A stretch of 64,000 nt of DNA from Chelatococcus asaccharovorans (GTDB lineage: Bacteria > Pseudomonadota > Alphaproteobacteria > Rhizobiales > Beijerinckiaceae): contig NZ_QJJK01000004.1 in assembly GCF_003201475.1 (NCBI RefSeq), forward strand, positions 132,631-196,630, in the 5' to 3' direction. Positions 33,359 through 43,004 of the stretch are shown here, one piece after another (the stretch's first letter is position 1; every line of letters begins with the position of its first letter). The notes beneath the pieces were generated by a model, which worked only from the letters and a program-made list of their open reading frames with translations, was not told the origin of the DNA and did not search any database. A program made the translations under genes and the position numbers.

Positions 33359-34606
33359 CTAGATGTCGAAGCCGAATTCCGTTTTCAGATAGTGGCGCAG
33401 GGAGGCGAGATCGGGCTTCGTAGCCGCCGCCGGCCTCGGTTCGGCGGGTTCCTTCAGCCCCGTCGAACAGCCGATCACGACGACGGGGCCATCTGCATCG
33501 AAAGCCATGATGTCATCCAGCGCCGCGAATGCCGCGCTTGACGAATATTCCTGCCAAAGTCCCTGCCGGGCGAGGACGGCGTGCGCGGCCCGCGCCGCAT
33601 CGTCCGTTACCAGCAGGGGGATGCCATTGCTGTCTCGGATCGCAATCACCGCGCGATAGCCGTTGACGGTGACGGCGGTTCCCGACTGGATCGTCGGACC
33701 GGCCTCGACTGTCGTGGCCGGCGTGTTGGCCCTCAGGGCATGATGGAGCGGGCCGCGCGCGGCGGGCTCGACCGAGACGAGCTGGGGGATCCGGTCGATG
33801 CGCCCAAGCAGCCTAGCCTCGTTGAAGCCTTTGTAGATTCCATAGAGCATCTCGCCATAGCCTGTCGGCACGACGACTGCGGCGGGTGTCGCGCCGTCGA
33901 GATCGGCGAGGATTTCGTACGCCATGGTCTTGTAGCCCTCCGGCCCCCATGGGTGGCCGGTATGGACCGGCGTGAGATTGCTGACCGGATAGGTTCCGGG
34001 GAGTTCTTTCAACGCGCGCATCGCGGGCCAGCGCGCATCGGCCGGTAGAAAGACCGGATAGGCTCCATAGCCGAGGATCATGTCGCGAACGACCGGGCTG
34101 ACCTCGGGCATGGTCAGGACGATGCAGTCCAGCCCGGCGCGGCTCGCCATCGCTGCCGCGGAGATTCCATGATTTCCAGAGGAGGCGACGATGATCGTGG
34201 TTGCGCCCTCATACAGGGCCGCGCTGATCGTGAAGGTATTCAGCCGGTCCTTGTGGCTCCAGGTCGGATTACGGCTCTCGTCCTTGATGAAGACCTTTTG
34301 CTCACGGAAGCGCGGAGGCGCCACGCTGGAGACGTCGACCAGCGGCGTGCCGCCGACAGGCATGGTGGCACGAGGGTGGCGCGGAGGAAGAATTGCCTGC
34401 CAATCCTGCCAATGCGTTCCCCGCGCGAAAGAAACGTCGGTGGCGGACGCGTAGTCATAGGCGACCTCAAGCGGAAACTGCATGGTCTCGCTTGAGGTCT
34501 TCGGGCAACCTGAGAGCTGTGCCGGCAGAAGCGGATAGGTGGGGTTTCCAGGGCCAAGTGAACGCTGGGCCGTCGCCAGCGATGGCGTTTGGATATCGAA
34601 AGTCAT
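33359..34606 (-). CDS. Threonine synthase-like PLP-dependent enzyme
   Basis: A 415-residue fold-type II PLP enzyme. The cofactor lysine is Lys119 in NPTWSHKDRLN, the phosphate/substrate loop is ASSGNHGIS (141-149), and a glycine-rich PTGYGEMLYGIYKG segment fits the PLP phosphate cup. It is related to threonine synthase and threonine dehydratase/diaminopropionate lyase enzymes, which do beta-elimination or replacement. A housekeeping threonine synthase is unlikely in this catabolic setting. ATG 34606 is used; a TTG six codons earlier is possible. Confidence 0.82.
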   Translation of the reverse strand: MTFDIQTPSLATAQRSLGPGNPTYPLLPAQLSGCPKTSSETMQFPLEVAYDYASATDVSFARGTHWQDWQAILPPRHPRATMPVGGTPLVDVSSVAPPRFREQKVFIKDESRNPTWSHKDRLNTFTISAALYEGATTIIVASSGNHGISAAAMASRAGLDCIVLTMPEVSPVVRDMILGYGAYPVFLPADARWPAMRALKELPGTYPVSNLTPVHTGHPWGPEGYKTMAYEILADLDGATPAAVVVPTGYGEMLYGIYKGFNEARLLGRIDRIPQLVSVEPAARGPLHHALRANTPATTVEAGPTIQSGTAVTVNGYRAVIAIRDSNGIPLLVTDDAARAAHAVLARQGLWQEYSSSAAFAALDDIMAFDADGPVVVIGCSTGLKEPAEPRPAAATKPDLASLRHYLKTEFGFDI

Positions 34607-34735
34607 AATTGCGTTGTCTTCCAACTCGCCGGGCTCGCTCCAGGTTGACCTGGGCGCTCCCTGGCATTTCGAAGTTCGGACACATCCGCAGCGCGGATGG
34701 GGTGACGCCGATCGGATGATCGGAGCGGCTGGTCG

Positions 34736-35485
34736 CTAATGCAGGACCTGCTCCAGGAACCGCCTGGTCCGCGCTTCCCGCGGGTTTTCGAAGAAGATGG
34801 ACGGCGGCGCTTCTTCGATGATCCGCCCCTGGTCCATGAAGATGACGCGGTCGGCAATCCGGCGCGCAAAGCCCATCTCGTGCGTCACGCAGATGATGGT
34901 CATGCCGTCCTGCGCCAGGTCGGCCATCGTATCGAGCACCTCCTTGACCATCTCAGGATCCAGCGAGGAGGTCGGCTCGTCGAACAGCATGACGCTCGGG
35001 CGCAGACAGAGAGAGCGAGCAATGGCGACGCGCTGCTGCTGGCCGCCGGAGAGCTGGCCCGGGTATTTGCCCGCCTGTTCCGGAATCCTGACTTTTTCCA
35101 GATAGCGGCGGGCGATCCGTTCGGCCTCTGCGCGCGGCGTCTTGTGAACCCATGTCAGCGCCAGGGTGCAGTTCTGCAGAACCGTGAGATGCGGGAACAG
35201 GTTGAACTGCTGGAACACCATGCCGACGTTCTTACGGACTGCCTCAAGGACCCGTGACTTCTGTGCGAGTTCGACGCCATTCACAGTGATCTTGCCGTTC
35301 TGAAATGCTTCCAGGCCATTGATGCAGCGGATCATCGTCGACTTGCCCGAGCCGGAAGGGCCGCACACGACGATGCGTTCGCCCTGTTTCACGCTTAGAT
35401 CGATGTCGCTCAGGACCTGGAAATCCCCGAACCACTTGCTCATCTTTTCAATCTCGACAGATCTCGCGACCGGGCTGTCGGGCAT
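34736..35485 (-). CDS. Amino-acid ABC transporter ATP-binding protein
   Basis: A 249-residue ATPase of the polar amino acid transporter family (GlnQ/HisP-like). Walker A is [10 protein letters not shown] (41-50), the Q-loop [15 protein letters not shown], the signature LSGGQ (145-149) and Walker [13 protein letters not shown] (about 165-176). ATG 35485 has AAGGAC upstream; the open frame continuing further is a shadow of the permease gene. It completes the importer with the receptor and two permeases on the same strand. Confidence 0.94.
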   Translation of the reverse strand: MPDSPVARSVEIEKMSKWFGDFQVLSDIDLSVKQGERIVVCGPSGSGKSTMIRCINGLEAFQNGKITVNGVELAQKSRVLEAVRKNVGMVFQQFNLFPHLTVLQNCTLALTWVHKTPRAEAERIARRYLEKVRIPEQAGKYPGQLSGGQQQRVAIARSLCLRPSVMLFDEPTSSLDPEMVKEVLDTMADLAQDGMTIICVTHEMGFARRIADRVIFMDQGRIIEEAPPSIFFENPREARTRRFLEQVLH

Positions 35486-35526
35486 GGGTGTGTCCTTTTT
35501 CAATGAACCATTATCTGGCGCCGTCA

Positions 35527-36219
35527 CTACAGCGCCTCCGCACGGGCGCTTCCCGCGACCGAGATCAATGAGAAGATCCAGCTGAGGGCGAGGCGCGTGG
35601 TGATCGTGATGCAGAGATAGATGAAGCCGGCGATGAGAAGTGGCTCGTAGATGTCGAGCGTTCGTGACCTGATCTCGTTGGCAAAACCCATCACGTCCAT
35701 GACGGTGACCGTGAAGGCAAGAGCCGTGCTCTTGCAAAGCAGGATCACTTCGGTCGTGTAGGCAGCGAAACCGTTCCGGATCATCGCCGGGAAGATCGCT
35801 GCCCTGAAGGTCTGGAAACCATTCAATCCGAGCGATCGCGCGGCTTCGATCTGTTCCTTGGGTGTCTGGAAATAGGCGCCGCGCATGATCTCGGACGTGA
35901 AAGCCATCTCGACGATGGCCAGGCAGATGATCGTGCACCAGAACGGGCTGGAGAACACAGCCCACAGGAAGGTCTCGCGGACAATCGGCAGCAGCGGCAA
36001 GCCGTAGTAGATGATGTAAAGCACCAGCAGCATCGGCACGCCGCGGATGCAGAACATCAAATTCCACACGCTCTTCGAGATGTGTCCAGGAAAGCGGATC
36101 TGGATGAACGCCATCGCTGCAGCGAGGATGAAGCCAATCACGAGGGAAACCAGAAACAGGCTCAGGGTCGTGGACAGGCCGCCGAGGATCTCCCGAGTAT
36201 AGGCGATCATAAGTTCCAT
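35527..36219 (-). CDS. Amino-acid ABC transporter permease
   Basis: A 230-residue inner-membrane permease of the HisM/GlnP type. The hydrophobic segments start at [20 protein letters not shown], and the EAA coupling loop is [23 protein letters not shown] 36219 shares one base with the stop codon of the upstream permease (TGATG), so translation is coupled. The pair probably forms a heterodimeric pore. Confidence 0.92.
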   Translation of the reverse strand: MELMIAYTREILGGLSTTLSLFLVSLVIGFILAAAMAFIQIRFPGHISKSVWNLMFCIRGVPMLLVLYIIYYGLPLLPIVRETFLWAVFSSPFWCTIICLAIVEMAFTSEIMRGAYFQTPKEQIEAARSLGLNGFQTFRAAIFPAMIRNGFAAYTTEVILLCKSTALAFTVTVMDVMGFANEIRSRTLDIYEPLLIAGFIYLCITITTRLALSWIFSLISVAGSARAEAL

Positions 36220-36923
36220 CAGATCGCCCCCATCGATCGGCGGGAGCGACCTTCGAGATAGGAGAAGACTCTTGAAGACGCGAAGGCGAAGGCGATGAAG
36301 ATCGCGATCGCGATGCCATAGAAGGTGAACGGGGCGCCAGTCGAACGCGCGCCGAGAGAGGCGATGCGTACGATATCGGGAATGCCGATAATGCTGAGCA
36401 ACGCGGTTTCCTTCATGCTGATCAGCCAAAGCGACCCGAGATGCGGCAGCACCTTTCTGTAGATCTGCGGCAGGATGATCAGCGCGAGCGACTGAAAGCG
36501 GGTGAATCCGAGAGCGCGGCCCGCCTCATGTTGCCCGGCCGAGATATCGGCCCAGCCGGCCTTGAACAATTCGGTGGCATAGGCACCGAGCACGATCGAT
36601 GTCGAAAGCACTGCCGGAACGACCGGGCTCACACTCGCGTCGGACGTTCCCGTCAGAAATTTCACCAAGGACTGGATCAGGCTGTCGGCGGTATAGAAGA
36701 TCAACAGAAGCAGAAGAATGCCGGGCAGGCTCCTGAACAGATATGTGTAGAATTTGACGATAGCAGCGGCGAACCTGATGCGCGACGACGCTAGGAGCGT
36801 GGCGCCGATCCCAATGATGATACTTAAGACGAAGCTGATGATTGCGATGGAAAAGCTCATTCCAAACGCTTTGACGAACTGATGTCCCCATCCTTGCTCG
36901 AGGTAATTCAGCATTCCCGACAC
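36219..36923 (-). CDS. Amino-acid ABC transporter permease
   Basis: A 234-residue permease of the HisQ/GlnP type with the hydrophobic start [16 protein letters not shown] and the EAA loop [20 protein letters not shown]. It is the first of two permeases, lies 236 bp downstream of the receptor gene and overlaps the second permease by one base. Confidence 0.92.
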   Translation of the reverse strand: MSGMLNYLEQGWGHQFVKAFGMSFSIAIISFVLSIIIGIGATLLASSRIRFAAAIVKFYTYLFRSLPGILLLLLIFYTADSLIQSLVKFLTGTSDASVSPVVPAVLSTSIVLGAYATELFKAGWADISAGQHEAGRALGFTRFQSLALIILPQIYRKVLPHLGSLWLISMKETALLSIIGIPDIVRIASLGARSTGAPFTFYGIAIAIFIAFAFASSRVFSYLEGRSRRSMGAI

Positions 36924-37159
36924 CTGTTTATTAATCTATGAAGAAGCCGATTACCGCTCCAGAGGCGGAGGCGAGCGATATCGGCGCGCTCGCCTTGCTC
37001 GGCATCATTCCGTCGAGACACCGCGCGAGGTAGGCGGCAGCGCCGCGAAGCGTTGCCGTCGCCCGCGCGACAGCAGCGCCGGCGCTTGTTGTTTTTCATC
37101 GGCGGTTCGACGGATGTCTCGATCTTCCCGAAATCAGCGATCAGCGTTTACGCCGAGTC

Positions 37160-37906
37160 TCATTTGATTTTCGGGCCCCATTTCTTCTGAAGCTCGGCCC
37201 AGGTGCCATTGGCTCGCAATGTCTTCAGGGCCGCGTTGAATTCGTCTCGCAGAGCGGTGTCCTGAGGGCGGAAGGCGATGCCGATCCCTTCGGAGACCTG
37301 AACGCCCTCTCCGATGGTGACGAGTTTGGGGCCGTCGCCTTCTTTTGCGAATTTTTCTTCCAGCCCCAGGACAATATCGACACGGCCGGCCTTGAGATCG
37401 GAAATCAGCGCGTCGATCGACGGATAGCGCCTGATCTGGGCGCCCGGATACGTCTTCTCGATATAGGCGGCGTTGGTTGTGCCCTGCTGAATGCCGATGA
37501 TCTTGGTCGCCATCGTTTGCGGGGTTATTGGGAACTCCTTGCCTGCGACGACCCCGTATTCCGAATAGGTGATGCCGTAGGGGTCGCTGAAAATGACCCG
37601 CTTCTTGCGCTCTTCGGTGATTCCCATGGCGCCGAGGATGACGTCGAACTTCTTCGCGAGAAGGGCGGGGATGATGCCGCTCCATTCATTCGTGACGAAG
37701 CTGCATTGGGCTTTGATCAGCTTGCAGATCGCATTGCCGATATCGACGTCGAAGCCCTGAACCGTGCCGTCGGCGGCGGTCATGTTGTATGGCGGGAAGC
37801 CGCCCTCGTTCGCGATGACGAGCTTGCGCGGCGCTTGGGCTTGCGCGGTTGACAATGACGCGATGAAGGCCACCGCCATAAGGGCCTTTACGAATTGAAG
37901 TGCCAT
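37160..37906 (-). CDS. Amino-acid ABC transporter periplasmic substrate-binding protein
   Basis: A 248-residue family-3 solute-binding protein. A signal peptide (MALQFVKALMAVAFIASLSTAQA) precedes RKLVIANEGGFPPYNMTAAD. The canonical ligand-site patterns follow: VQGFDVDIGNAICKL, DVILGAMGITEERKK and DIVLGLEE, where the aspartate of such sites contacts the ligand amino group. ATG 37906 starts the signal; the open frame extends 21 codons upstream across the palindrome at 37925. It heads a long operon reaching to 29463. Confidence 0.92.
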   Translation of the reverse strand: MALQFVKALMAVAFIASLSTAQAQAPRKLVIANEGGFPPYNMTAADGTVQGFDVDIGNAICKLIKAQCSFVTNEWSGIIPALLAKKFDVILGAMGITEERKKRVIFSDPYGITYSEYGVVAGKEFPITPQTMATKIIGIQQGTTNAAYIEKTYPGAQIRRYPSIDALISDLKAGRVDIVLGLEEKFAKEGDGPKLVTIGEGVQVSEGIGIAFRPQDTALRDEFNAALKTLRANGTWAELQKKWGPKIK

Positions 37907-37924
37907 GAGGGTGTCCCCATCTCC

Positions 37925-37940
37925 ATTTGTAATTACAAAT
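37925..37940. promoter_or_regulatory. 16-bp perfect palindrome, candidate GntR-type operator
   Basis: ATTTGTAATTACAAAT reads the same on both strands and lies 19-34 bp upstream of the receptor start codon. The core TTGTAATTACAA fits the GntR-family pattern (GT...AC dyad). It is well placed to control the whole ABC-peptidase operon. Confidence 0.6.
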
Positions 37941-38616
37941 GAAGCTAGCGAGGATGCAGCATTTGTCAACTGCCCGATGCTCGTCCATGACGGGATGGGT
38001 ATCTCGGACCACCAAACCTGGGACGAGAAGTGGGGGCCTTGGTGCAGGCACGATATCCATGGAAGGCAGCTGCACGCCTTCGACGTGTAGATCGACTATG
38101 TGGCCTGCTGGCGAGTCTGCCGTCGTACAGGTCGCGACCCGATTAGCACATGCAGGCGGCCAATGCTCGCTTTGCATTTTTTGTAAATAGAATTTACTAT
38201 TCACGGCCACGTAGACGCAAAGCTAAGACGATCGCTCTGTCCACAGAGATTGTATTAGGACAGGCCTTTAGCAAGAGATAGCCAATAAGCTGATCCTGCC
38301 CCTGCTTTGCCCGCAAGCCAGCCCGTTTCCTCGCAATCACCCTAGCCCGGCTGACAACAGCCTTCTCAGCCCCTGAGGCGGTCATCAGGTCGTACTTGCG
38401 CAACTCCCCCAACAGCCGAAGCAGAACGATACGGTGTCGACGTGACTGCCGATCCCGGAAAATTTCGCGAATAGCTCGCGAGTGTCTATCTCAACCCCTC
38501 GTTGCAAAATTCATCCATGCCCTTGACGACCCAAGGGTGGGGCACTCGCGTCAGTGTGTTTGTCGCAAAATGCACTATTGCAACAGGCAAGGAGCCGCGC
38601 TCTTGAGATGATTTGA
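37941..38616. other. Non-coding region with a second operator-like dyad
   Basis: 676 bp with no supported gene. GTAAATAGAATTTAC at 38183-38197 is an inverted repeat (6-bp arms, 3-bp centre) similar in style to the 37925 palindrome. A minus-strand frame at 38197-38412 resembles no known family. The 12-mer AAAATGCACTAT at 38567-38578 also occurs at 26909-26920 beside the transposase relic. Confidence 0.4.
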
Positions 38617-39396
38617 TTAGTCCCAAACGGTGCCCGAATCAATATTTAAGGATTGCCCTGTAATGTTACAGGCCTCATCTGATGCAAGGAATGCGACCGC
38701 AAGCGCTATATCGGACGGAGCGGTCGCTCGGGCAAGCGCACTGGTTCCAACCAGCTTGCGCAACGTTTGAGATTTCGAAGTTCCTGCGTCGCGTGACTGC
38801 CGCTCAAGCCATTCTCGCATCATCGGCGTCTCTGTGATTCCAGGGCACACACAATTCACCGTGATACCGAACTGTCCGAGCTCGGAGGCGGCAATTCTTG
38901 TCATGGCAATAATGGCGCCCTTCGTGCCAGCATAGGCAATGTTCGAGGTCTGTCGAAATCCTTTGCCTGCGATCGAGGAAATGTTCACGATCCGCCCGCT
39001 TCGCGCTGTCCGCATGAGCCGCCCGGCATGCTGCATCATCAGTAGCGTGCCGCGGAAGTTGACCATCGTGATCTCGTCAATCGCGTCCGGCGTAAGATTT
39101 GCGAAGGAAACCTGGCGGGAAACTGCGGCGTTGTTCACAAGAACCTGAACGCCTCCATAATCCGCCTCGACCCGGTTGAAGAATTCCACGATCGCGGCCG
39201 GATCGCGCAGATCAAGATCAAGGCTTCGGCTCTCGGGGGCGAGCGCGCGAAGATCGGCATCGGCGGCGCGAAACTCGCCAGACGGCAGATCCACAGCCAG
39301 GATGACGGCGCCTTCCGACGCAAATTGCAGCGCGATGGCCTTGCCGATCCCGCGAGCGGCCCCGGTCACGACGACCGTCTTGTGCTTGAAGCGCAT
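38617..39396 (-). CDS. Short-chain dehydrogenase/reductase
   Basis: A 259-residue classical SDR. The nucleotide loop is VTGAARGIGKA (11-21), NNAAVS follows, then the catalytic Ser in VNISSIAGKG and the Tyr-x3-Lys in IAYAGTKGA, ending with the typical GQSLNIDSGTVWD tail. Asp after strand 2 (LAVDLP) indicates NAD preference. It should oxidise a secondary alcohol or a 3-hydroxyacyl-CoA. It is divergent from the LysR regulator and probably its target. Confidence 0.92.
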   Translation of the reverse strand: MRFKHKTVVVTGAARGIGKAIALQFASEGAVILAVDLPSGEFRAADADLRALAPESRSLDLDLRDPAAIVEFFNRVEADYGGVQVLVNNAAVSRQVSFANLTPDAIDEITMVNFRGTLLMMQHAGRLMRTARSGRIVNISSIAGKGFRQTSNIAYAGTKGAIIAMTRIAASELGQFGITVNCVCPGITETPMMREWLERQSRDAGTSKSQTLRKLVGTSALARATAPSDIALAVAFLASDEACNITGQSLNIDSGTVWD

Positions 39397-39965
39397 GGAT
39401 GTTGTCTTCGTTGATGGCGGGGGAACATGGCAGGACGCTGCGGGCCGCCCCCGGGGATGTGGCCTCGCTCATGCGCAATGACCTATTTGGTCGGGTCAAA
39501 AACCAGGTGAAAGCGGACGTTGCAATGGCCGCGCCATTGATGTGAGAGCTCTCGACGTTCGTTTCCTCATGCGGCTACGGATCGGTCGGGCGGCCTGCGC
39601 GAAACGGACGCTAAGCGGGACTTCGCAGCCATGACTTGACCGAGACCCGACACGGGCCGCGAGTATTCTGCCTCTTGCGTGGAGCGGTCAGAGTAGAAGC
39701 AGCGAAAACAGCGAAGAAGATCGGTCGATCTCATCGTTCCAATTATTAATATAAAGCGACCAATTGTCCCTGCTTGCTATCCTCCAGCGTGAAAATCATC
39801 TTAGAACTCACATCAAAACATTGAAGCTAAGCCATTACGATGTATATTCAGTGCAGCGGAACTCCGAAGTCGGGCCATCTTGTTGAATTGAAAAGCAGGG
39901 CATTCACTTATCGGGAATGATAACATCGTAGCCGAGAGGGCGTCAATATTTATGGGCAAAATGTT
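39397..39965. promoter_or_regulatory. Divergent regulatory region SDR / lysR with TTATC-N6-GATAA dyad
   Basis: 569 bp between two divergent genes. TTATC-GGGAAT-GATAA at 39908-39923 is a perfect dyad 43-58 bp upstream of the LysR start, a good position for autoregulation. The part from about 39720 to 39965 is clearly more AT-rich than the rest. No gene is supported. Confidence 0.45.
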
Positions 39966-40922
39966 ATGACAAAGCTGCATGTCAGGCAGGTCGAGGCTTT
40001 CCGCGCGGTTGTGACGCTCCGGAGCATGACGAGAGCGGCTGAGTTCTTGGGAATTTCGCAGCCGGCCGTCAGCCGCCTGATCTCGGATTTCCAGGACCAG
40101 GTTGGTTTCCGGCTTTTTCGCCGGTCTCGCACCAGCGCGGAACCTACGCCGGACGCGCTGCTGCTCTTTGAACAGGTTGACAAGCTGTTTAACGGGCTTG
40201 AAGAGCTCGGCCATTACATCGGTGCCATCAACAACACCCAGGTCGGCCGCTTGACTGTAGCGGCGACGAATTCGCATGCGTCCGGCTTCCTGCCGCAGAT
40301 GCTATCGGACTTCAAGCGGGAGCACCCCGGCGTCTCGATCAGCTATCACATCCAAGCCCATGAGCAGGTCATTGATTGGGTTGCGTCGGGCCGCGCCGAC
40401 GCAGGATTCGTCATACAGCCTGTGGCGAAATCGGACCTCACATCGGTCGTCCTGGGGTCGGCGGATGCCCACTGTGTCATGCCGGCAGATCATCCGCTCG
40501 CGCGCAAATCGATCCTTGAGCTCAAGGATTTCGTCGGGGTTCCATTTGTGAGCTTCCCTCGCGGCACGGCGCTCCGCTTCCTGATCGACGGGCTGTTCGA
40601 CCGCGCCGGAATCGACCGCAACTTGCATATCGAGGCGACGTCCCACCACGCTGTCTGTTCATTTGTCGCCTATGGGATGGGTGTCGGTCTGGTCAATCCG
40701 TTTGCCCCTCTGGATGTCTCAGGGAATCCGCTCGTGAGCCGGCCGGTCAAGCCGAGCGTGACCCTTGATGTGCAAATGATTGCGAACGAAAGCGCTCTGT
40801 CGATCACAGCCGACATGTTCCGCGCATACGTGCTTCGGGAAGCGCCCCAGCGACTCGGGGAGCGTCTGAGCGCCCGATCGCATTCGGCGATCTCTCCCAG
40901 GACAAAGAGGCAGTCTGTCTGA
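39966..40922 (+). CDS. LysR family transcriptional regulator
   Basis: A 318-residue regulator. The N-terminal helix-turn-helix (about 1-60) is VEAFRAVVTLRSMTRAAEFL followed by ISQPAVSRLISDFQDQVGFR. A periplasmic-binding-type effector domain follows from about residue 90 (LTVAATNSHASGFLPQML). It is closest in style to regulators of opine and amino-acid or aromatic catabolism. It is divergent from the SDR and upstream of the liv-type operon, and may control both. The ATG at 39961 is out of frame. Confidence 0.93.
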   Translation: MTKLHVRQVEAFRAVVTLRSMTRAAEFLGISQPAVSRLISDFQDQVGFRLFRRSRTSAEPTPDALLLFEQVDKLFNGLEELGHYIGAINNTQVGRLTVAATNSHASGFLPQMLSDFKREHPGVSISYHIQAHEQVIDWVASGRADAGFVIQPVAKSDLTSVVLGSADAHCVMPADHPLARKSILELKDFVGVPFVSFPRGTALRFLIDGLFDRAGIDRNLHIEATSHHAVCSFVAYGMGVGLVNPFAPLDVSGNPLVSRPVKPSVTLDVQMIANESALSITADMFRAYVLREAPQRLGERLSARSHSAISPRTKRQSV

Positions 40923-40973
40923 AGCGCGTGTCGCCGCGATCGGGCTGACTGAGGGACGCGAAAGGTGTCAATG

Positions 40974-40991
40974 CGCCGCCTTCAGGCGGCG
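40974..40991 (+). terminator. Hairpin after the LysR gene
   Basis: CGCCGCC-TTCA-GGCGGCG forms a 7-bp GC stem with a tight tetraloop about 50 bp after the stop codon. There is no T-run (CTATCC follows), so intrinsic termination is only possible. Confidence 0.45.
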
Positions 40992-41096
40992 GCTATCCAC
41001 CGTCCCGGGGCAGATGGGCCCGGTGACCGAACGCGGGCTGGCGCGGATCAAGAAATAATATCTATGAAAAATTATCTTGAAAAATTCGGCAATCTG

Positions 41097-41117
41097 TTAT
41101 TTCTAAAACGATAATAA
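41097..41117. promoter_or_regulatory. TTATT-N11-AATAA dyad upstream of the ABC operon
   Basis: TTATT and AATAA are separated by exactly 11 bp, matching the T-N11-A layout of LysR boxes, in an AT-rich patch 107-127 bp before the permease start. It suggests control of the operon by the adjacent LysR protein. Confidence 0.4.
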
Positions 41118-41223
41118 TTCGGACTCCGGCGAGGCTCCCGGAGATCTGACGATGTGGATTTTTGGGGGCCGGAGTGCGCCCGGGGATCCGAGCGAGACGT
41201 GTGTTGGGAGGATCGTTGCCTGG

Positions 41224-42123
41224 ATGATCGCACAGCAAATCCTTAATGGCCTGATCACGGGTTCGGTATACGCGCTGTTTGCGCTCGGCTTCACGCTCGT
41301 GTTCAGCGTCAATCGCGTGCTTAATCTCGCCCATGGCGCAGTCTTCATGTCGGCAGCGCTTCTCTCCTATTATCTCGTTATGATTGGCACGCCGTTCGTC
41401 ATTGCGGCGGCAGTGGCCACCGTTGTCGCGGGCGGCATCTCGATGGTCGTGGAGTTCGTGGCCTTGCGACGACTGCGACGGTTTTCTCCGCATGTCATGG
41501 AGTTCGCGGCGCTCGTGACGACCCTCGGTGCAGACATCGTGCTCGTCAGTCTGGCTCACAAGCTGACGGCTGCACAGACTGTCCGCTTCCCCTTCGGGAC
41601 TTTCCCAAATCAGTTCTTCCTCCTGTTCGGGCTGCGGATATCGCTCCTGCAGATCATCATCGTCTTGAGTGTGGCCTGCATGCTGTCGTTTCTCGTGTTC
41701 TACCTCTATCGGACATCGGCGGGTCTGCGGCTGCGCGCGGTCGCCTCGAGCGACAGGGCGTCCCTGCTGCTGGGGATCAATCCGAATGCGGTCTATGCGC
41801 AAACTTTTTTCATTTCCGGCATCATGGCCGGCATCGCCGGTGTGCTGATCGCGCTTTCGTTCAATTCGATCAATGCGCATATGGGTGAGAGCTATATGCT
41901 CAAGACCTTCGTCATCATCGTTCTCGGGGGATTGGGAAGCGTGCCGGGGTGCGTTCTGGCAGCGCTGTTCTTCGGTGTCGCACAGACTCTCTGCGTCGCG
42001 TACCTCCCGCCGGGATCGGCCGACATCATCCTCTATGCCTTACTCTTTGGAATGCTGTTGGTTCGGCCGGCAGGGCTCATGGGAAATGCGGCCAATATCA
42101 GCGTCGTGGGACGAAACGCATGA
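41224..42123 (+). CDS. Branched-chain-type ABC transporter permease (LivH family)
   Basis: A 299-residue permease with about eight transmembrane segments. MIAQQILNGLITGSVYALFA is the usual LivH beginning, so ATG 41224, with GGGAGGATC upstream, is preferred over an in-frame ATG at 41152. NRVLNLAHGA and the coupling-loop region LRAVASSDRASLLLGINPN are family motifs. HAAT-family importers carry branched amino acids but also aromatic and alicyclic acids, which suits the catabolic setting. It overlaps the LivM-type gene by 4 bp (ATGA). Confidence 0.93.
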   Translation: MIAQQILNGLITGSVYALFALGFTLVFSVNRVLNLAHGAVFMSAALLSYYLVMIGTPFVIAAAVATVVAGGISMVVEFVALRRLRRFSPHVMEFAALVTTLGADIVLVSLAHKLTAAQTVRFPFGTFPNQFFLLFGLRISLLQIIIVLSVACMLSFLVFYLYRTSAGLRLRAVASSDRASLLLGINPNAVYAQTFFISGIMAGIAGVLIALSFNSINAHMGESYMLKTFVIIVLGGLGSVPGCVLAALFFGVAQTLCVAYLPPGSADIILYALLFGMLLVRPAGLMGNAANISVVGRNA

Positions 42124-43004
42124 GCTTCCTCGGTCAATATATTCCCCTGCTTGATACTGTTCTGCTCGCCGTAGGCTTTGCGTTCAGCCAGCAGGTGGTG
42201 CTGCGGGCCGGCGTTTTCTCCGTCGCGACAGCCGGATTTGCCGCTATCGGATCTTATTGTGCGGCGATCTTGGTCACCAGGCTGGAGTGGCATCCGCTGT
42301 TCGCGATGGCGGCGGCGTGCCTCTTCGGCGCCCTGACGGGTTTTCTCCTGGCCCAGCCCCTGGCGCGTCTTCGCGGCATCTACCAAGCGATCGCCACGCT
42401 AGCCTTCGTGCAGATCGTCATCGCGGTAACCCTCTTCGCGGAGCCGATTACCGGCGGAGGGCTCGGGATCAACAATATACCGAAATCCGTCGGCACGGGG
42501 ACACTCGCTGTCGCTGTTCTTGTCACGGCATACATTCTTCATTCCGTGAAGCAGTCCGGCGTTGGCCGCGCTTTTGATGCGATCCACCAGGATGAGACCG
42601 TGGCCGCGGTCCTCGGTATTTCAATCCGCAAGTATCAGACGCTCGCCTTCCTGATCTCTGGCTGCATCGCGGGCGCGTTCGGGGGCTTGCAGGCCCTCAA
42701 CACTTACTCGATCGCGCCGACGACCTTTTCCTTCGCCTTCGTCATCATGGTCCTGGGCTATATCGTGGTCGGTGGCCGACGGTCGGTCCTGGGCCCCGTT
42801 GTGGGCGTGGCGGTGCTGACCCTGCTGCCGGAGCTGTCGCGTTTCATGGCCGAATGGCGCCCGATCCTGACCGGGGCCACGATGATTCTTATCTCCACAT
42901 ACTTGCCGCTGGGCCTCGCCGACACCCTGATCGCGCGGCTTCGCATGAGGCGCTTGAGCCATGCCCAACCGGAAGGAGGTCACAGTGTCCGAACTCCGTC
43001 TTGA
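42120..43004 (+). CDS. Branched-chain-type ABC transporter permease (LivM family)
   Basis: A 294-residue permease, second membrane subunit. FSVATAGFAAIGSYCAAILV near the N-terminus and GRAFDAIHQDETVAAVLGIS in the coupling loop are LivM signatures. Start ATG overlaps the LivH stop, and the end overlaps the ATPase gene start by 20 bp. The four-gene overlap chain indicates one transcript with coupled translation. Confidence 0.93.
   Translation: MSFLGQYIPLLDTVLLAVGFAFSQQVVLRAGVFSVATAGFAAIGSYCAAILVTRLEWHPLFAMAAACLFGALTGFLLAQPLARLRGIYQAIATLAFVQIVIAVTLFAEPITGGGLGINNIPKSVGTGTLAVAVLVTAYILHSVKQSGVGRAFDAIHQDETVAAVLGISIRKYQTLAFLISGCIAGAFGGLQALNTYSIAPTTFSFAFVIMVLGYIVVGGRRSVLGPVVGVAVLTLLPELSRFMAEWRPILTGATMILISTYLPLGLADTLIARLRMRRLSHAQPEGGHSVRTPS

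Noticed and set aside
38197-38412. Minus-strand 71-codon frame in the gap before the SDR gene
   Set aside because: Basic and low-complexity, no family resemblance and no clear ribosome-binding site.
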